A stretch of DNA of 64,000 nt from JAAYBF01 sp963716445 (GTDB taxonomy: Bacteria > Actinomycetota > Thermoleophilia > Solirubrobacterales > Thermoleophilaceae), in NCBI GenBank assembly GCA_963716445.1, contig OY970313.1, forward strand, positions 62,001 to 126,000, read 5' to 3'. The position numbers and the translations under genes were made by a program. This document shows positions 16,272 to 27,449 of the stretch, one piece after another. Positions within the stretch are counted from its first letter, which is position 1. Every line of letters starts with the position of its first letter. The notes under the pieces are model-generated. The model saw only the letters and a program-made list of their open reading frames with translations. It made no database searches and was not told the DNA's origin.

Positions 16272-17725
16272 CCACCCCCCAGGAGGGTTTGGAGGACCTG
16301 GGCGGCGAGCGGAGCGGCGTCCACGCCGCCGGAGGTGCCGACCGGCAGGTCCTCGAGTGTCACGGCGATCGCCATCTGGGGGCTCTCCACGGGCGCGAAG
16401 CCTATGAACCAGACCTGATTGAGCTGTCCGTCGCTGACCTCGGCGGTGCCGGTCTTGCCCGCGACGTCGACGCCCGCGAGCGCCGCCGCGGTGCCGGTTC
16501 CCTCGCGCACGACGTTCGCCATCATCTCGGCGAGCTGGTCGGCCGACTCGGGCTTCATCGCCTGGGACTGCTCGGCGGGATCGATCCGCTCCTCGACGCG
16601 CCCGTCCGACCCGACGACGCGCTCGGTCAAGCGCGGGCGGACCAGCGTGCCGCGATTGCCGACCGCCGCGGCGACCTGCGCCATCTGCAGCGGCGTGACC
16701 TGGATCTGGCCCTCGGCGCCGCCCTGGCCGATCGCGACGCGCCCGACGTCGAAGTCGCTCTTGACCAGCCGGCCGTCCGAGTTGCGGATGCCGCTCGCCA
16801 GCATCTCGCCGTCGGGATAGTCGAGCTGAGGATCGCGGTAGAACCCGAAGCGCTCCATGTACTCGACCAGCGTCCTCGTGCCGACCTGCTCGCCGACCTG
16901 CGCGAAGACGGTGTTGACGGAGTTGGTCAGCGCGGTCGTGAAGTCGATCGGGCCATAGCTGGCGCCGCCGGCGTTCGCCAGCGGCACGCCGCTGATCGTC
17001 TTCGGCGACGAGCCGTCGACGATCGAGTCCGGCGTCAGCTTGCCGGTGTCGAGCGCCGCCGCCGCGGTGACGACCTTGAAGGTCGAGCCCGGCTGGTAGT
17101 TGGTCTGCACGCTGCGGTTGATCAGCGGCTCGCGCTCGGCGTCGCGATTAAGCGCACGCAGCGTGGCGGGGTCCTTGACCGTATTCGGGTCGAAGCCGGG
17201 GGTCGAGGCCATCACGCGCACGCGGCCGGTCGCGGGCTCCAGCGCGACGATCGAGCCGGACCTGCCGGCGAGCAGACCCATCGCCTGGCGCTGCGCCCCC
17301 GCGTCGAGGGTCGTGACGACGTCGTCGCCCTCGCGCTCGCGGCTCTGCAGCTCGCGGAAGATCGTCCCGAACTCGTTCAGGTCGCCGGTCAGCGCGTCGT
17401 TGCTCGAGCGCTCGATCCCGGTCTCGCCGGCGTTGATGTACGAGTACCCGACCGGGTGGCCGAAGGTCTCCCCGTCCGGATAGCTCCGCTCGTAGACCCT
17501 GCGGCTGCCGGCGCCGCGCGGCTCGCTGCGCGCCAGCACCTCGCGGCCGTCGCGCGCCAGGATCAGGCCGCGCGGCACCTGCTGCTGCTCGATCAGCCCG
17601 CGGCGATTGAGCGCGTTGTCCTCGAGCGACGACGCCTCGAAGACCGTCCAGCGCGACGTGAACGCGACCAGCACCCCGAACAGCAGCAGCGTCAAGGCGA
17701 AGAGCTGCACGATCTGGCGGTTCAC
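16268..17725 (-). CDS. pbpA: Class B penicillin-binding protein PbpA
   Basis: A 485-residue peptidoglycan transpeptidase. One N-terminal membrane helix (about 7-23) is followed by a short dimerisation domain and the transpeptidase domain. The three active-site motifs are present: STFK with Ser214 as nucleophile, SVN, and KTGT. The protein is shorter than FtsI and matches actinobacterial PbpA, which works with the SEDS protein encoded next to it. The GTG start follows the rodA stop by 13 bases. The stop overlaps the pknB start as ATGA. It acts in the periplasm, anchored in the membrane. Confidence 0.93.
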   Translation of the reverse strand: MNRQIVQLFALTLLLFGVLVAFTSRWTVFEASSLEDNALNRRGLIEQQQVPRGLILARDGREVLARSEPRGAGSRRVYERSYPDGETFGHPVGYSYINAGETGIERSSNDALTGDLNEFGTIFRELQSREREGDDVVTTLDAGAQRQAMGLLAGRSGSIVALEPATGRVRVMASTPGFDPNTVKDPATLRALNRDAEREPLINRSVQTNYQPGSTFKVVTAAAALDTGKLTPDSIVDGSSPKTISGVPLANAGGASYGPIDFTTALTNSVNTVFAQVGEQVGTRTLVEYMERFGFYRDPQLDYPDGEMLASGIRNSDGRLVKSDFDVGRVAIGQGGAEGQIQVTPLQMAQVAAAVGNRGTLVRPRLTERVVGSDGRVEERIDPAEQSQAMKPESADQLAEMMANVVREGTGTAAALAGVDVAGKTGTAEVSDGQLNQVWFIGFAPVESPQMAIAVTLEDLPVGTSGGVDAAPLAAQVLQTLLGGG

Positions 17726-17738
17726 GCGCGGCTCCGGC

Positions 17739-19193
17739 TCACACGAGACCCCCGGGTCCGAGGCGGCCGCGATCGCGGCGGGCGCGGTCGGAGACGATCA
17801 GCAGCAGCGCCAGCAGGACCATGTTGGCGAGGATCGAGCTGCCGCCGTAGGAGACGAACGGGAGCGTGACGCCGGTCAGCGGGATCACCTTCGTCACGCC
17901 GCCGACGATCACGAACACCTGCAGCGCGAACACCACCGTCAGCCCGGTCGCGAGCAGCTTCGAGAAGCCGTCGCTGGCCATCAGCCCGGTCTTGAACCCG
18001 CGCGCCACGAACAGCAGGTAGACGATCACCAGGCCGGTGGCGCCGAAGAGCCCGAGCTCGTCGGCGATCACGGCGTAGATCAGGTCGGTGTGGGCGGCCG
18101 GCAGGATCGTGCCGCCGCCCGGCAGGTCCAGCAGGGCCTCGCCGAACCCCTGGCCGAACAACCCGCCGTCGGCCTGCGCGAACAGCGACTGCGCGATCTG
18201 GAAGCTGCCGCCCGGCGCCTCGTAGAGGTCTGGGTCGAAGGGGTGCAGCCAGGTGTCGACGCGGCTCTCGACGTGGCTCACCGCGCTCGCCACGAACGCC
18301 GCTCCGCCGAGGAACAGGGTCGCGCCGACGCCGACGATCGAGAGTCGCGACGTCGCGACGTAGAGCAGCGCCAGGAAGCCGCCGAAGAACATCAGCGAGC
18401 TGCCGAGGTCGCGGATCACCAGCAGCATCACCATCGCCAGCCCCCAGATCAGCAGCAGCGGCCCGAAGTGCTTCAGCGACGGTCGCTCGCGGACCAGCGA
18501 GACCGCTGACAGCGCGAACACCGCGAGCAGTACCGCCGCCACCGCGCCGAGGTCGAGGACGGCGATCGCCAGCAGCACCGCGACCGCCGGGACCGCGTAG
18601 AGCAGCAGCTGGCTGGTGGCCGCCAGCGGCTTCAGCCGCGCGCGCACGAGGACGTCTCGCGTGTCGCGCAGGTAGCTCGCGAGGAAGACGATCACCGCGA
18701 GCTTCGCGAACTCGGCCGGCTGGAACTGGATCGGGCCGATCTTCACGGCGAGGAAGGCCCCGTTGACCTGCTCGCCGATCACCGGCACGCGCGGCAGCAC
18801 CAGCAGCGCGATCCCGGCCGCCGCGATCGTGTAGCGGTAGCGCTCGAGCACGTGGTGGTCGGGCAGGAAGTAGACCGTCGCGCAGAACAGCGCGAGCCCG
18901 ATCACGAACCACTGCGCCTGCTCGCGCGCGAGGTCGGCGTCGATCCGGTAGATCATCACCAGGCCGAAGGCGGCCAGCAGCGCGGCGAGCGGGTAGAGGT
19001 ACGGATCGGCGTCGGGCAGCCGCGCCCGGATGAACAGGTGGCCGAAGACGCAGAGGCCGAGGAAGACCGCCCCGTAGGTCACCGTCAGGTCGCTGGCCTC
19101 CTGCGTGCGCGACAGCAGCACCGCGGCGAACCCCGCGCAGACGAGCAGCGAGACCGGGATCAGGCCGAAGAGCTCGCGCGTGCGGCCGCTCAC
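17739..19193 (-). CDS. rodA: SEDS peptidoglycan polymerase RodA/FtsW
   Basis: A 484-residue polytopic protein with about twelve hydrophobic segments and the SEDS hallmarks FQPAEFAKLA, VIRDLGSS and the C-terminal LPFVSYGGSS motif. SEDS proteins polymerise lipid II glycan chains and pair with a class B PBP, here pbpA. The GTG start at 19193 was chosen because it overlaps the pstP stop as GTGA; a longer reading frame would run back through pstP. RodA is more likely than FtsW because of its place in the actinobacterial pstP-rodA-pbpA-pknB order. Confidence 0.93.
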   Translation of the reverse strand: MSGRTRELFGLIPVSLLVCAGFAAVLLSRTQEASDLTVTYGAVFLGLCVFGHLFIRARLPDADPYLYPLAALLAAFGLVMIYRIDADLAREQAQWFVIGLALFCATVYFLPDHHVLERYRYTIAAAGIALLVLPRVPVIGEQVNGAFLAVKIGPIQFQPAEFAKLAVIVFLASYLRDTRDVLVRARLKPLAATSQLLLYAVPAVAVLLAIAVLDLGAVAAVLLAVFALSAVSLVRERPSLKHFGPLLLIWGLAMVMLLVIRDLGSSLMFFGGFLALLYVATSRLSIVGVGATLFLGGAAFVASAVSHVESRVDTWLHPFDPDLYEAPGGSFQIAQSLFAQADGGLFGQGFGEALLDLPGGGTILPAAHTDLIYAVIADELGLFGATGLVIVYLLFVARGFKTGLMASDGFSKLLATGLTVVFALQVFVIVGGVTKVIPLTGVTLPFVSYGGSSILANMVLLALLLIVSDRARRDRGRLGPGGLV

Positions 19194-20428
19194 CGAGCCT
19201 GCCGCCCGGGGTCGAGCGACCCGGTCTCGAGCTGGCGCACCAGGTCCTCGGCGTCCGACCGGTCGCGCCACTCGTGGTCGAGCACGCGGTCGCGGCGGGC
19301 GACGGGGATCGCGGCGGCCGGCAGGCCGCTACGGTACTCCGGCGAGTAGAGGTCGACGCCGAGCGGCAGCTCGTACGGCAGGCCGCGATAGACGGTGACG
19401 AGGCCGTCCTGGTCGGTGCCGACGAAGTAGACCTGGCGTGCCCCCGCGTAGGCGCCCAGGGCGACCGCTCCGAGGACGACCGCCGCGATCGCCGCCGCGA
19501 GCAGCGTGCGGGCGCGCGGGTGGCCGGGACGGCGGCGCGGCGGGGCGGCGGCCGGGCGCCGAGACGACTCGCCCGCCCCGTCGCCGCGGCGCCCTTCTGG
19601 CACACGCGTCGGCGGCGCGACCCGGTCGCGTCCCGCGCCCGCCGCCACGACGTCGGCGGTTGTCAAGCCCTGGTGGATCGTCTCCTCGGACGGCGGCTCG
19701 CCGTCGGCTCCGTCCTCGCCGAGCCGGAACAGCACGACGGTGATGTTGTCCTTTCCGCCGCGCTGATTCGCCGCCCGAACCAGCGACCGGGCCGCCTCCT
19801 CGAGCGTCGGCGCCGCGCGCACCAGGCCGCTGAGCTCGTCGTCGGAGATCATCCCCGTCAGCCCATCGGAGCAGAGCACGTAGACGTCCCCGGAGCGCGC
19901 CGGATGGGTGTGGGTGTCGACCTCGACGTCGCGCTCCGGGCCCAGCGCGCGGGTGATGACCGAGCGCTGCGGGTGGTGCTCGGCCGCCTCGGGCGTCAGC
20001 TGGCCCGACCGTTCGAGCTCGGCGACGAGCGAGTGGTCCTGCGTCAGCTGCTCGAGCCGGTCGCCGCGCAGGCGGTAGGCGCGGCTGTCGCCGACGTGGC
20101 CGACGCTGACGCAGTCGTCAGCGACCAGCGTCGACGTCAGGGTGGTCCCCATGCCGCGGTGGGACTCGTCGCGCTGCGCGCGGTCGTAGATGCGGCGGTT
20201 CGCCTGCTTGGCGACCCATGCGAGCTGCTGCTCGGGCGTCGCGGCGGGATCGCGCGGGTCGTCGAAGGCCTCGGCGGCGATCCGCGACGCGACCTCGCCG
20301 GCGCGCGCGCCGCCCATCCCGTCGGCGACCGCGAAGACCGGCGGGGCGAGCACGAGGCTGTCCTCGTTCGCCTCGCGCTGACGCCCGACGTCGGTGAGGC
20401 CTGCCTGTTCGACGACGCGCAGCCCCAT
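19190..20428 (-). CDS. pstP: PP2C Ser/Thr phosphatase PstP
   Basis: A 412-residue PP2C phosphatase. The catalytic domain (about residues 5-240) has the metal-binding motifs ANEDS, VADGMGG, GHVGDSRAYR, CSDGLTGM and GGKDNITVVL. A Pro/Arg linker follows, then a membrane helix near 305-325 and a short outer region. In related bacteria this enzyme removes phosphate from PknB-type kinases and their substrates, FHA proteins among them. The domain order matches mycobacterial PstP. The ATG start lies two bases after the fhaB stop. Confidence 0.95.
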   Translation of the reverse strand: MGLRVVEQAGLTDVGRQREANEDSLVLAPPVFAVADGMGGARAGEVASRIAAEAFDDPRDPAATPEQQLAWVAKQANRRIYDRAQRDESHRGMGTTLTSTLVADDCVSVGHVGDSRAYRLRGDRLEQLTQDHSLVAELERSGQLTPEAAEHHPQRSVITRALGPERDVEVDTHTHPARSGDVYVLCSDGLTGMISDDELSGLVRAAPTLEEAARSLVRAANQRGGKDNITVVLFRLGEDGADGEPPSEETIHQGLTTADVVAAGAGRDRVAPPTRVPEGRRGDGAGESSRRPAAAPPRRRPGHPRARTLLAAAIAAVVLGAVALGAYAGARQVYFVGTDQDGLVTVYRGLPYELPLGVDLYSPEYRSGLPAAAIPVARRDRVLDHEWRDRSDAEDLVRQLETGSLDPGRQAR

Positions 20429-20430
20429 CC

Positions 20431-20919
20431 CTACTCCTGGTAGCGGTACTCGCTGTCGCCGATCCGGATCACGTCCGCGACCTTCAGCCGCTCGGCGCCG
20501 CGCAGCTGGCGGCCGTTGAGGTAGGTCCCGTTCGTCGACCCCATGTCCTCGACGAGCATGAAGTCGCCGCGGGCGAAGACGCGCGCGTGGGCCGACGAGG
20601 CGAACGGGTCGTCGACGCGGATCTCGGCGTGGTCCGAGCGGCCCATCGTCGCGCCGTCGCGAAGGTCGAAGATCGTGCCGGGCTCGTGCCCGAGCGCGGC
20701 GATCACCTCGAGCCGCGGCTCCATCGAGCCGAGCAGGCCGCCGTCGTGCGGCTCGTCGCGCTGGCGCCCGCCGAGCTCCGGCGGCGGGGTGTGAGCCGCT
20801 CCGACCGTCTCGACGCCGCGTGAGAGATCCCGCAACGAGCTGCGCGCGACCCACAGCAGGAACAGGTAGAGAACGGCCAGGAAGCCGAACTTCAGCGCCA
20901 CCGCGAGCGGCTCGTCCAT
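20431..20919 (-). CDS. fhaB: FHA-domain protein FhaB (FipA-like)
   Basis: A 162-residue protein with an N-terminal membrane helix (about residues 8-25) and a C-terminal FHA domain (about 82-158). The phosphothreonine-binding residues are visible: MGRSDHAEI, SSAHARV, GSTNGTYLNG. The FHA domain faces the cytoplasm and should bind a phosphorylated partner, possibly PknB or a SEDS/PBP component, as described for FipA in mycobacteria. The start is 12 bases after the fhaA stop. Confidence 0.92.
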   Translation of the reverse strand: MDEPLAVALKFGFLAVLYLFLLWVARSSLRDLSRGVETVGAAHTPPPELGGRQRDEPHDGGLLGSMEPRLEVIAALGHEPGTIFDLRDGATMGRSDHAEIRVDDPFASSAHARVFARGDFMLVEDMGSTNGTYLNGRQLRGAERLKVADVIRIGDSEYRYQE

Positions 20920-20931
20920 CAGCGCCCCCTT

Positions 20932-21708
20932 CTACTCGAGCTCGAAGTCGAAGTCGGTCAGGCCGAGCGTGATCCGGTCGCCGGCACGCAGCAGGGCCTC
21001 GTCGACGCGCCGGCGATTGACCTTGACGCCGTTCGTCGAGCCGAGGTCGACGATCCGCCAGGAGTCGCCCTCGGCGCGCAGCTCGGCGTGGCGGCGCGAG
21101 ATGTTCGGGTCGTCGATCACGAGGTCGCAGTCGCGGCTTCGCCCGACCGTGAATGGATCTCCGTCGAGCACCGTCCGGCGCCCCTCGCCGGCGAGCACGG
21201 CCCGCCGCGCGGGACCGCGTCGCGGGCGCTCGGGCTCGAGCACTCGTGCCGCGCGGTCGGGCGAGTAGACCATCGTGTGACCGAAGTCGCCCTGCGACGG
21301 GGCAGCGTCGGGCGCCGCGATGGCCTGCTCGTCCTCCGGCGGGCTGAGCAGCTGCGCCTGGATCCCGAACTCGCCGAGCGACAGCCGCTCGTCGGTCATC
21401 AGCTCGACCACCGGACGGCTGGTCAGCGCGAGCCCCTCGACGCGCGCGTGCTCGAGCAGGTAGTCGGACAGCTCCTTGCGCAGCGCGGGCTCGTAGCTGA
21501 CGAACTGCTCGCGATCCTCCGCCGACAGGAAGATCCGGTAGTGGTTCGGCACGTAGGTGCGCGAGACGGAGGCCATCTTCGACTCCTCCATCTCCTTCGC
21601 CAGCTTGCGCGCCAGCTCGACCGGCTCGACGCTCGACCTGAAGGCGCGGCTGAACGCGCCCTCGACGAGGCCGCCGAGCTTCGACTCGAGATTTCTCAAC
21701 ACGCTCAT
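20932..21708 (-). CDS. fhaA: DUF3662/FHA protein FhaA
   Basis: A 258-residue soluble protein. The N-terminal DUF3662 domain (about 1-125; VLRNLESKLGGLVEGAFSRA) is found almost only with actinobacterial FhaA. The C-terminal FHA domain (about 178-255) has TVGRSRDCDLVI, SRRHAEL and GSTNGVKVN. In mycobacteria FhaA binds the phosphorylated pseudokinase MviN and regulates late wall steps; I infer a similar role. The longer in-frame extension to 21759 was rejected because it overlaps the upstream kinase and lacks the conserved N-terminus. Confidence 0.93.
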   Translation of the reverse strand: MSVLRNLESKLGGLVEGAFSRAFRSSVEPVELARKLAKEMEESKMASVSRTYVPNHYRIFLSAEDREQFVSYEPALRKELSDYLLEHARVEGLALTSRPVVELMTDERLSLGEFGIQAQLLSPPEDEQAIAAPDAAPSQGDFGHTMVYSPDRAARVLEPERPRRGPARRAVLAGEGRRTVLDGDPFTVGRSRDCDLVIDDPNISRRHAELRAEGDSWRIVDLGSTNGVKVNRRRVDEALLRAGDRITLGLTDFDFELE

Positions 21709-21721
21709 CGAAACGAGCCCA

Positions 21722-23575
<1,854 letters not shown>

Positions 23576-23702
23576 CTGACTTCCGTGTTCGGCCCCCACG
23601 GTGGCCCACCTGCGTCGCTACCGGAGGGCCGGAGGCGGGACAACCGACGGAGCGGTCATACTCCGCCCCTTGCGGGGCCACATGCGGGGAGTTATCTAGT
23701 CC

Positions 23703-24779
23703 TTGTTTGACGAACCGGACCAGCCAGCAGCCGGCCGCGGTCGCCCGGTCCGCCAACGACCCCGCCCGGGGCCGGCGGCCGACCGTCAGACCATGATGGT
23801 AAGGCGCTCGCTCGCGCTTGGCGCCGGTGTCCTCGTCCTGATCTTCCTCGTGCTCGGCGTGCGCGGCTGCCTCGACAGCCGCCGCGAGTCGGCGATCAAC
23901 GACTGGGTCCGCGACACCGACGCCCTGATGAAGGAGTCGAACGGGGAGAGCGAGGCGCTGTTCCCGCAGCTCTCGGGAGGCGGCGACGCGACCGACGTCG
24001 AGGTCGAGAACGCCCTCAACAGCTTCAGGATCCAGTCCGCCCAGCTCGTCGACCGGGCTCGCGACCTCGAGCACCCCGACGACCTCGACCGCGCGCAGCG
24101 GTACGTCGTCGAGACGCTGTCGTTCCGCAGCGAGGGCATCGCGCAGATCGCCGACGCACTGCCCGACGCGCTCGCGGGCGGCGATCAGCAGGAGGGCGCC
24201 GCCGGCAAGATCGCCGAGGCGATGCAGCTCTTCCTGACGAGCGACCAGGTCTACTTCCGCCGCGTCCTGCCGGCGATCGACGAGGTCCTGAAGCAGGAAG
24301 GCCTCGAGCAGAGCGTCGTCGAGAGCACCTTCCTCAAGGACCTCGACTGGCTCGATCCGGTCGAGGTGGCGAACCGCATCGGCGGCATCAGCGGCGCCGA
24401 CGGAGACGCCGCGCCCGGCCTGCACGGCAACGGCCTCGGGGCCGTGACGCTCGGCGGCCAGACCCTCGTGCCGGGTCAGGCCACAAGCATCGCCGCCTCG
24501 GGCGACCTGACCTTCGCCGTCCAGGTGATGAACCAGGGCGAGAACACCGAGACCGACATCACGGTGAGGGTCACGGTCGGAAGCGGCGGCGACGCGATCG
24601 ACGCCGAGGACGTGCTCCCGACGATCGCCGCCGGCGAGACCCAGACCGTCGAGATCCCGCTCGGCGACCAGCCGCCGACCGGGCAGAACGTGCCGATCGA
24701 GGTCGAGATCGAGCCGGTGCCGGGCGAGGAGAAGACCGACAACAACGTCGGCGAGTTCTCCGCGATCTTCACCTCTTAG
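23703..24779 (+). CDS. Membrane-anchored protein with CARDB-like C-terminal domain
   Basis: A 358-residue protein that I do not recognise by name. After a Pro/Arg-rich N-terminus there is one membrane helix (about residues 38-54), an outer helical region (about 60-230), and a C-terminal beta domain (about 255-355) with ATSIAASGDLTFAVQVMNQG and a KTDNN element typical of CARDB adhesion-like domains. It is probably surface-exposed in the wall space. The TTG at 23703 is the earliest supported start; an ATG pair at 23793 would begin just before the helix. It is divergent from the wall-operon kinase and precedes a DUF4446 gene. Confidence 0.7.
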   Translation: MFDEPDQPAAGRGRPVRQRPRPGPAADRQTMMVRRSLALGAGVLVLIFLVLGVRGCLDSRRESAINDWVRDTDALMKESNGESEALFPQLSGGGDATDVEVENALNSFRIQSAQLVDRARDLEHPDDLDRAQRYVVETLSFRSEGIAQIADALPDALAGGDQQEGAAGKIAEAMQLFLTSDQVYFRRVLPAIDEVLKQEGLEQSVVESTFLKDLDWLDPVEVANRIGGISGADGDAAPGLHGNGLGAVTLGGQTLVPGQATSIAASGDLTFAVQVMNQGENTETDITVRVTVGSGGDAIDAEDVLPTIAAGETQTVEIPLGDQPPTGQNVPIEVEIEPVPGEEKTDNNVGEFSAIFTS

Positions 24780-24800
24780 CCCGCCGGTAGTCTCAACGCG

Positions 24801-25316
24801 GTGGACGGACTCAGCTCGACCGAGGGAATCGTCGCCCTCGCCGCGAGCGCCGGCGCGCTGGTCGCCCTCTCGCTCGCGGTCTTGCTCGCCTTCAGGCTCA
24901 AGCGCCTGCGCGCCGACCAGCGAACCGTGATCGGGGAGGCGGGCGATCGCGACCTCGTCGACCACGCGGCGCGGCTCGAGCGGGGCTTCCTCGAGCTGCG
25001 CGACTGGGTCGAGGACACGGCCGCCGGCATCGAGCGCCGGATGGCGGCGGCCGAAGGACGGATCGACGGCTGCGTGGCGCACCGCTCGCTGGTCCGCTAC
25101 GACGCCTACGGCGAGCTCTCCGGGCAGCAGTCGAGCTCGCTGGCGCTGCTCGACCGCCGTCAGTCGGGGGTCGTGCTGTCGTCGATCCACCATCGCGACA
25201 GCGCGCGCGTGTACGTCAAGCAGATCGTCGCCGGCGAGTCGGAGCTCGAGCTGTCGCCCGAGGAGCGGGAGGCCGTGGCGACCGCGGTGCGCGACGGCGC
25301 CGTGGCCGACTCGTGA
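24801..25316 (+). CDS. DUF4446 family membrane protein
   Basis: A 171-residue protein with an N-terminal membrane helix (about 10-31) followed by a coiled region and a conserved C-terminal domain (RYDAYGELSGQQSSSLALL, then GVVLSSIHHRDSARVYVK) characteristic of DUF4446. The family has no assigned function. The GTG start is preceded by TAGTCT with a seven-base gap, suggesting a leaderless message. The stop overlaps the prephenate dehydratase start as GTGA, so the two genes are co-transcribed. Confidence 0.82.
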   Translation: MDGLSSTEGIVALAASAGALVALSLAVLLAFRLKRLRADQRTVIGEAGDRDLVDHAARLERGFLELRDWVEDTAAGIERRMAAAEGRIDGCVAHRSLVRYDAYGELSGQQSSSLALLDRRQSGVVLSSIHHRDSARVYVKQIVAGESELELSPEEREAVATAVRDGAVADS

Positions 25317-26176
25317 GCGTGCCCGGCCCTCGCGTCGCCTACCTCGGACCGGCCGGCACCCACACCGACGAGGCGCTGCGCGCATCCGCCGGGGAGGCGG
25401 TCGACGCCGAGCCCCACGGCAGCGTGCACGAGGCGATCATGGCCGTCCAGGAGGGCCGGGTCGAGCGCGCCGTCGTCCCGATCGAGAACTCGCTCGCCGG
25501 CGGCGTCGCCGCGACGCTCGACGCGCTCGCCGGCGAGGCCTCAGACGTGCGCATCGTGCGCGAGGTCGTGCACCCGATCCACCACCACCTGATCGCCGCG
25601 CGACCGCTCGAGCTCGCCGCCGTGCGGCGGGTGCTCTCACACCCCCACGCCGTCGGCCAGTGCACGCGGTTCCTGCGCGAGCGTCTGCCCGGAGCCGAGC
25701 CGGCCGCCGCCAGCTCGACCGCCGAGGCGGTTCGGATCGTCGGCGCCGGCGAGGAGCCCTGGGCCGCGATCGGCTCGCGGCTGTCGGCCGAGCTCTACGG
25801 CTGCGCGATCCTCGCCGAGCGGATCGAGGATCGCGCCGACAACGTCACCCGCTTCGTCTGGCTCGCGCGCGCCGGCGACTCCCAGCCGGCGATCGACGGG
25901 CCGGCCAAGACCTCGATCGTCTTCTGGGGATTCAACGACGACTCGCCCGGCTCGCTGGTGTCGGTCCTGCGCGAGCTCTCCGACCGCGAGATCAACCTCA
26001 CGAAGATCGAGTCGCGGCCGCGGCGGGTACGGCTGGGTCACTACATGTTCTTCGCCGACCTCGAGGCGCGCCTCGACGAGCCGCACGTCGCGGAGGCGCT
26101 CGAGGCGCTCGCCGGGCGCGTCGAGACCCTGCGCGTGCTCGGCTGCTACCCCGCCGCCCCTTCAAGCCAGCCCTAG
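25313..26176 (+). CDS. pheA: Prephenate dehydratase
   Basis: A 287-residue enzyme of phenylalanine synthesis that converts prephenate to phenylpyruvate. It begins with the diagnostic YLGPAGTHTDEAL. The catalytic region includes VVPIENSLAGGV and DNVTRFVWLAR, whose Thr is the catalytic residue. The C-terminal ACT domain (about 197-280; SLVSVLRELSDREINLTKIE, then SRP) should bind phenylalanine for feedback inhibition. There is no chorismate mutase domain, so it is monofunctional. It overlaps the DUF4446 gene by four bases. Confidence 0.95.
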   Translation: MSVPGPRVAYLGPAGTHTDEALRASAGEAVDAEPHGSVHEAIMAVQEGRVERAVVPIENSLAGGVAATLDALAGEASDVRIVREVVHPIHHHLIAARPLELAAVRRVLSHPHAVGQCTRFLRERLPGAEPAAASSTAEAVRIVGAGEEPWAAIGSRLSAELYGCAILAERIEDRADNVTRFVWLARAGDSQPAIDGPAKTSIVFWGFNDDSPGSLVSVLRELSDREINLTKIESRPRRVRLGHYMFFADLEARLDEPHVAEALEALAGRVETLRVLGCYPAAPSSQP

Positions 26177-26199
26177 AGCCTCGCTACACTCAGCCGACC

Positions 26200-26811
26200 G
26201 TGAGGGCGCGACCTGTACCGGTGACCGAGCACAACGCTGGGGACGACGACCCAGCGCCAGCCAGCGCGCCGCCGGACGGCCGGTCCGGAGGGCGCGGCAG
26301 CTCGTCCGGCCGGGTGCTCGTGCTCAACGCCTCCTACGAGCCGATCAACGTCTGCACGGTGCGCCGCGCCGCGGTGCTGATCCTCAAGGACCGCGCCGAG
26401 ATCCTCGAGCGCGGCCAGTGGGCGCTGCACGCCGAGAGCTTCACGCTGCCCCGCCCGATGGTGATCCGGCTCAAGACCTACGTGCGCGTCCCGCGCGACG
26501 CGCACCGGCGCAAGATCACCCGCCGCGCCGTCTTCGCTCGCGACGGCTGGACCTGCCAGTACTGCGGCGAGGAGCGCGGCAGCCTGACCGTCGACCACGT
26601 GATCCCGCGCTCGAAGGGCGGTCCCACCGACTGGCACAACGTCGTCACCTGCTGCGCGCCGTGCAACCGCCGCAAGGGCGACCGCCTGCCGCGGCAGGCG
26701 AACATGGTGCCGCAGCGACCGCCGTCGGCGCCTAGCTCTACGATCTTCATCCACGTGGCCGTTCCGACGATCCCGCAGTCCTGGGAGCAGTACATCCCAA
26801 ACGCCGCCTGA
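26200..26811 (+). CDS. HNH endonuclease
   Basis: A 203-residue protein of the common actinobacterial HNH family. After a variable N-terminus it has VLVLNASYEPINVCTVRRA, then the HNH core: CQYCG, SLTVDHVIPRSKGG, HNVVTCCAPCNRRKG. The paired CxxC motifs bind zinc; the DH and N residues form the metal-dependent nuclease site. The biological role of this widespread family is unclear. The start is the GTG at 26200, which lies nine bases after TACACT. A second GTG at 26221 is possible. The next gene starts one base after the stop. Confidence 0.88.
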   Translation: MRARPVPVTEHNAGDDDPAPASAPPDGRSGGRGSSSGRVLVLNASYEPINVCTVRRAAVLILKDRAEILERGQWALHAESFTLPRPMVIRLKTYVRVPRDAHRRKITRRAVFARDGWTCQYCGEERGSLTVDHVIPRSKGGPTDWHNVVTCCAPCNRRKGDRLPRQANMVPQRPPSAPSSTIFIHVAVPTIPQSWEQYIPNAA

Positions 26812-26812
26812 C

Positions 26813-27307
26813 ATGGAGTCGAGCACGCCCACGGAGCCGCAGGCTCCCAAGCCGGTCGCGCCCGAGTCCTCCCGGGAGGCCGCCGCGGAGCGCGCCGCGA
26901 CCCGCTCCGAGCTGCGCACGCTGCGGCGCTGGCTGCTGGTCACCGGCATCTGGGCCGTCGCCGCGACCGCGATCGCCGTCGTCGCCTACCTCGAGGCCCG
27001 CGACACCCGCAACGAGCAGGACTCCGCCGTGTCGGCGACCCAGGCCGACATCGACCGCGTCCAGGCCCGTCTGCGGGGCGACGTCGACGAGTTGAGGACC
27101 GATCTCGCCCAGCGCCCGACGCGCGCCGAGATCAGCCAGCTGCAGACCCGCCTGCGCAAGGCGCAGCGCGATGCGACCGCCGCCCGCGACGACGCCACCA
27201 AGGCGAGCGACGACGTGGCCGAGCTGCGGCCGAAGGTCGAGGCGCTCGAGCGCGAGGTCGACGCGCTCCAGGCCGCGGCCGACGGCGACTCGACCGCCGG
27301 CAACTGA
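26813..27307 (+). CDS. Single-pass membrane protein with coiled coil
   Basis: A 164-residue protein of unknown function. It has a Pro/Glu-rich N-terminus, one membrane helix (about residues 42-61), and a long heptad-rich coiled coil to the end (DIDRVQARLRGDVDELRT and later segments). It probably forms an oligomer, with the coil on one side of the membrane. It starts one base after the HNH stop and ends just before a strong hairpin, so it is the last gene of this run. No catalytic motif is present. Confidence 0.7.
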   Translation: MESSTPTEPQAPKPVAPESSREAAAERAATRSELRTLRRWLLVTGIWAVAATAIAVVAYLEARDTRNEQDSAVSATQADIDRVQARLRGDVDELRTDLAQRPTRAEISQLQTRLRKAQRDATAARDDATKASDDVAELRPKVEALEREVDALQAAADGDSTAGN

Positions 27308-27320
27308 AGCGCCCCAACGA

Positions 27321-27350
27321 CGAGGGGCGCCCCCACCGGGACGCCCCTCG
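27321..27350 (+). terminator. Hairpin terminator after coiled-coil gene
   Basis: A nine-base GC-rich stem (27321-27329 with 27342-27350) and a 12-base loop follow the stop of the coiled-coil gene by 13 bases. No T-run follows, as is common for terminators in this GC class. It could equally end a minus-strand transcript coming from the structured element at 27450-27565. Confidence 0.6.
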
Positions 27351-27449
27351 CGTGAATCGTTGCCTGGACCAGCTCGGCGGCGGCACGTGAGAGCGCTGAG
27401 CGCCTCGGGCCAGTGGGACCAATCCCAGCCTCCACCTCCGATGGTGTCC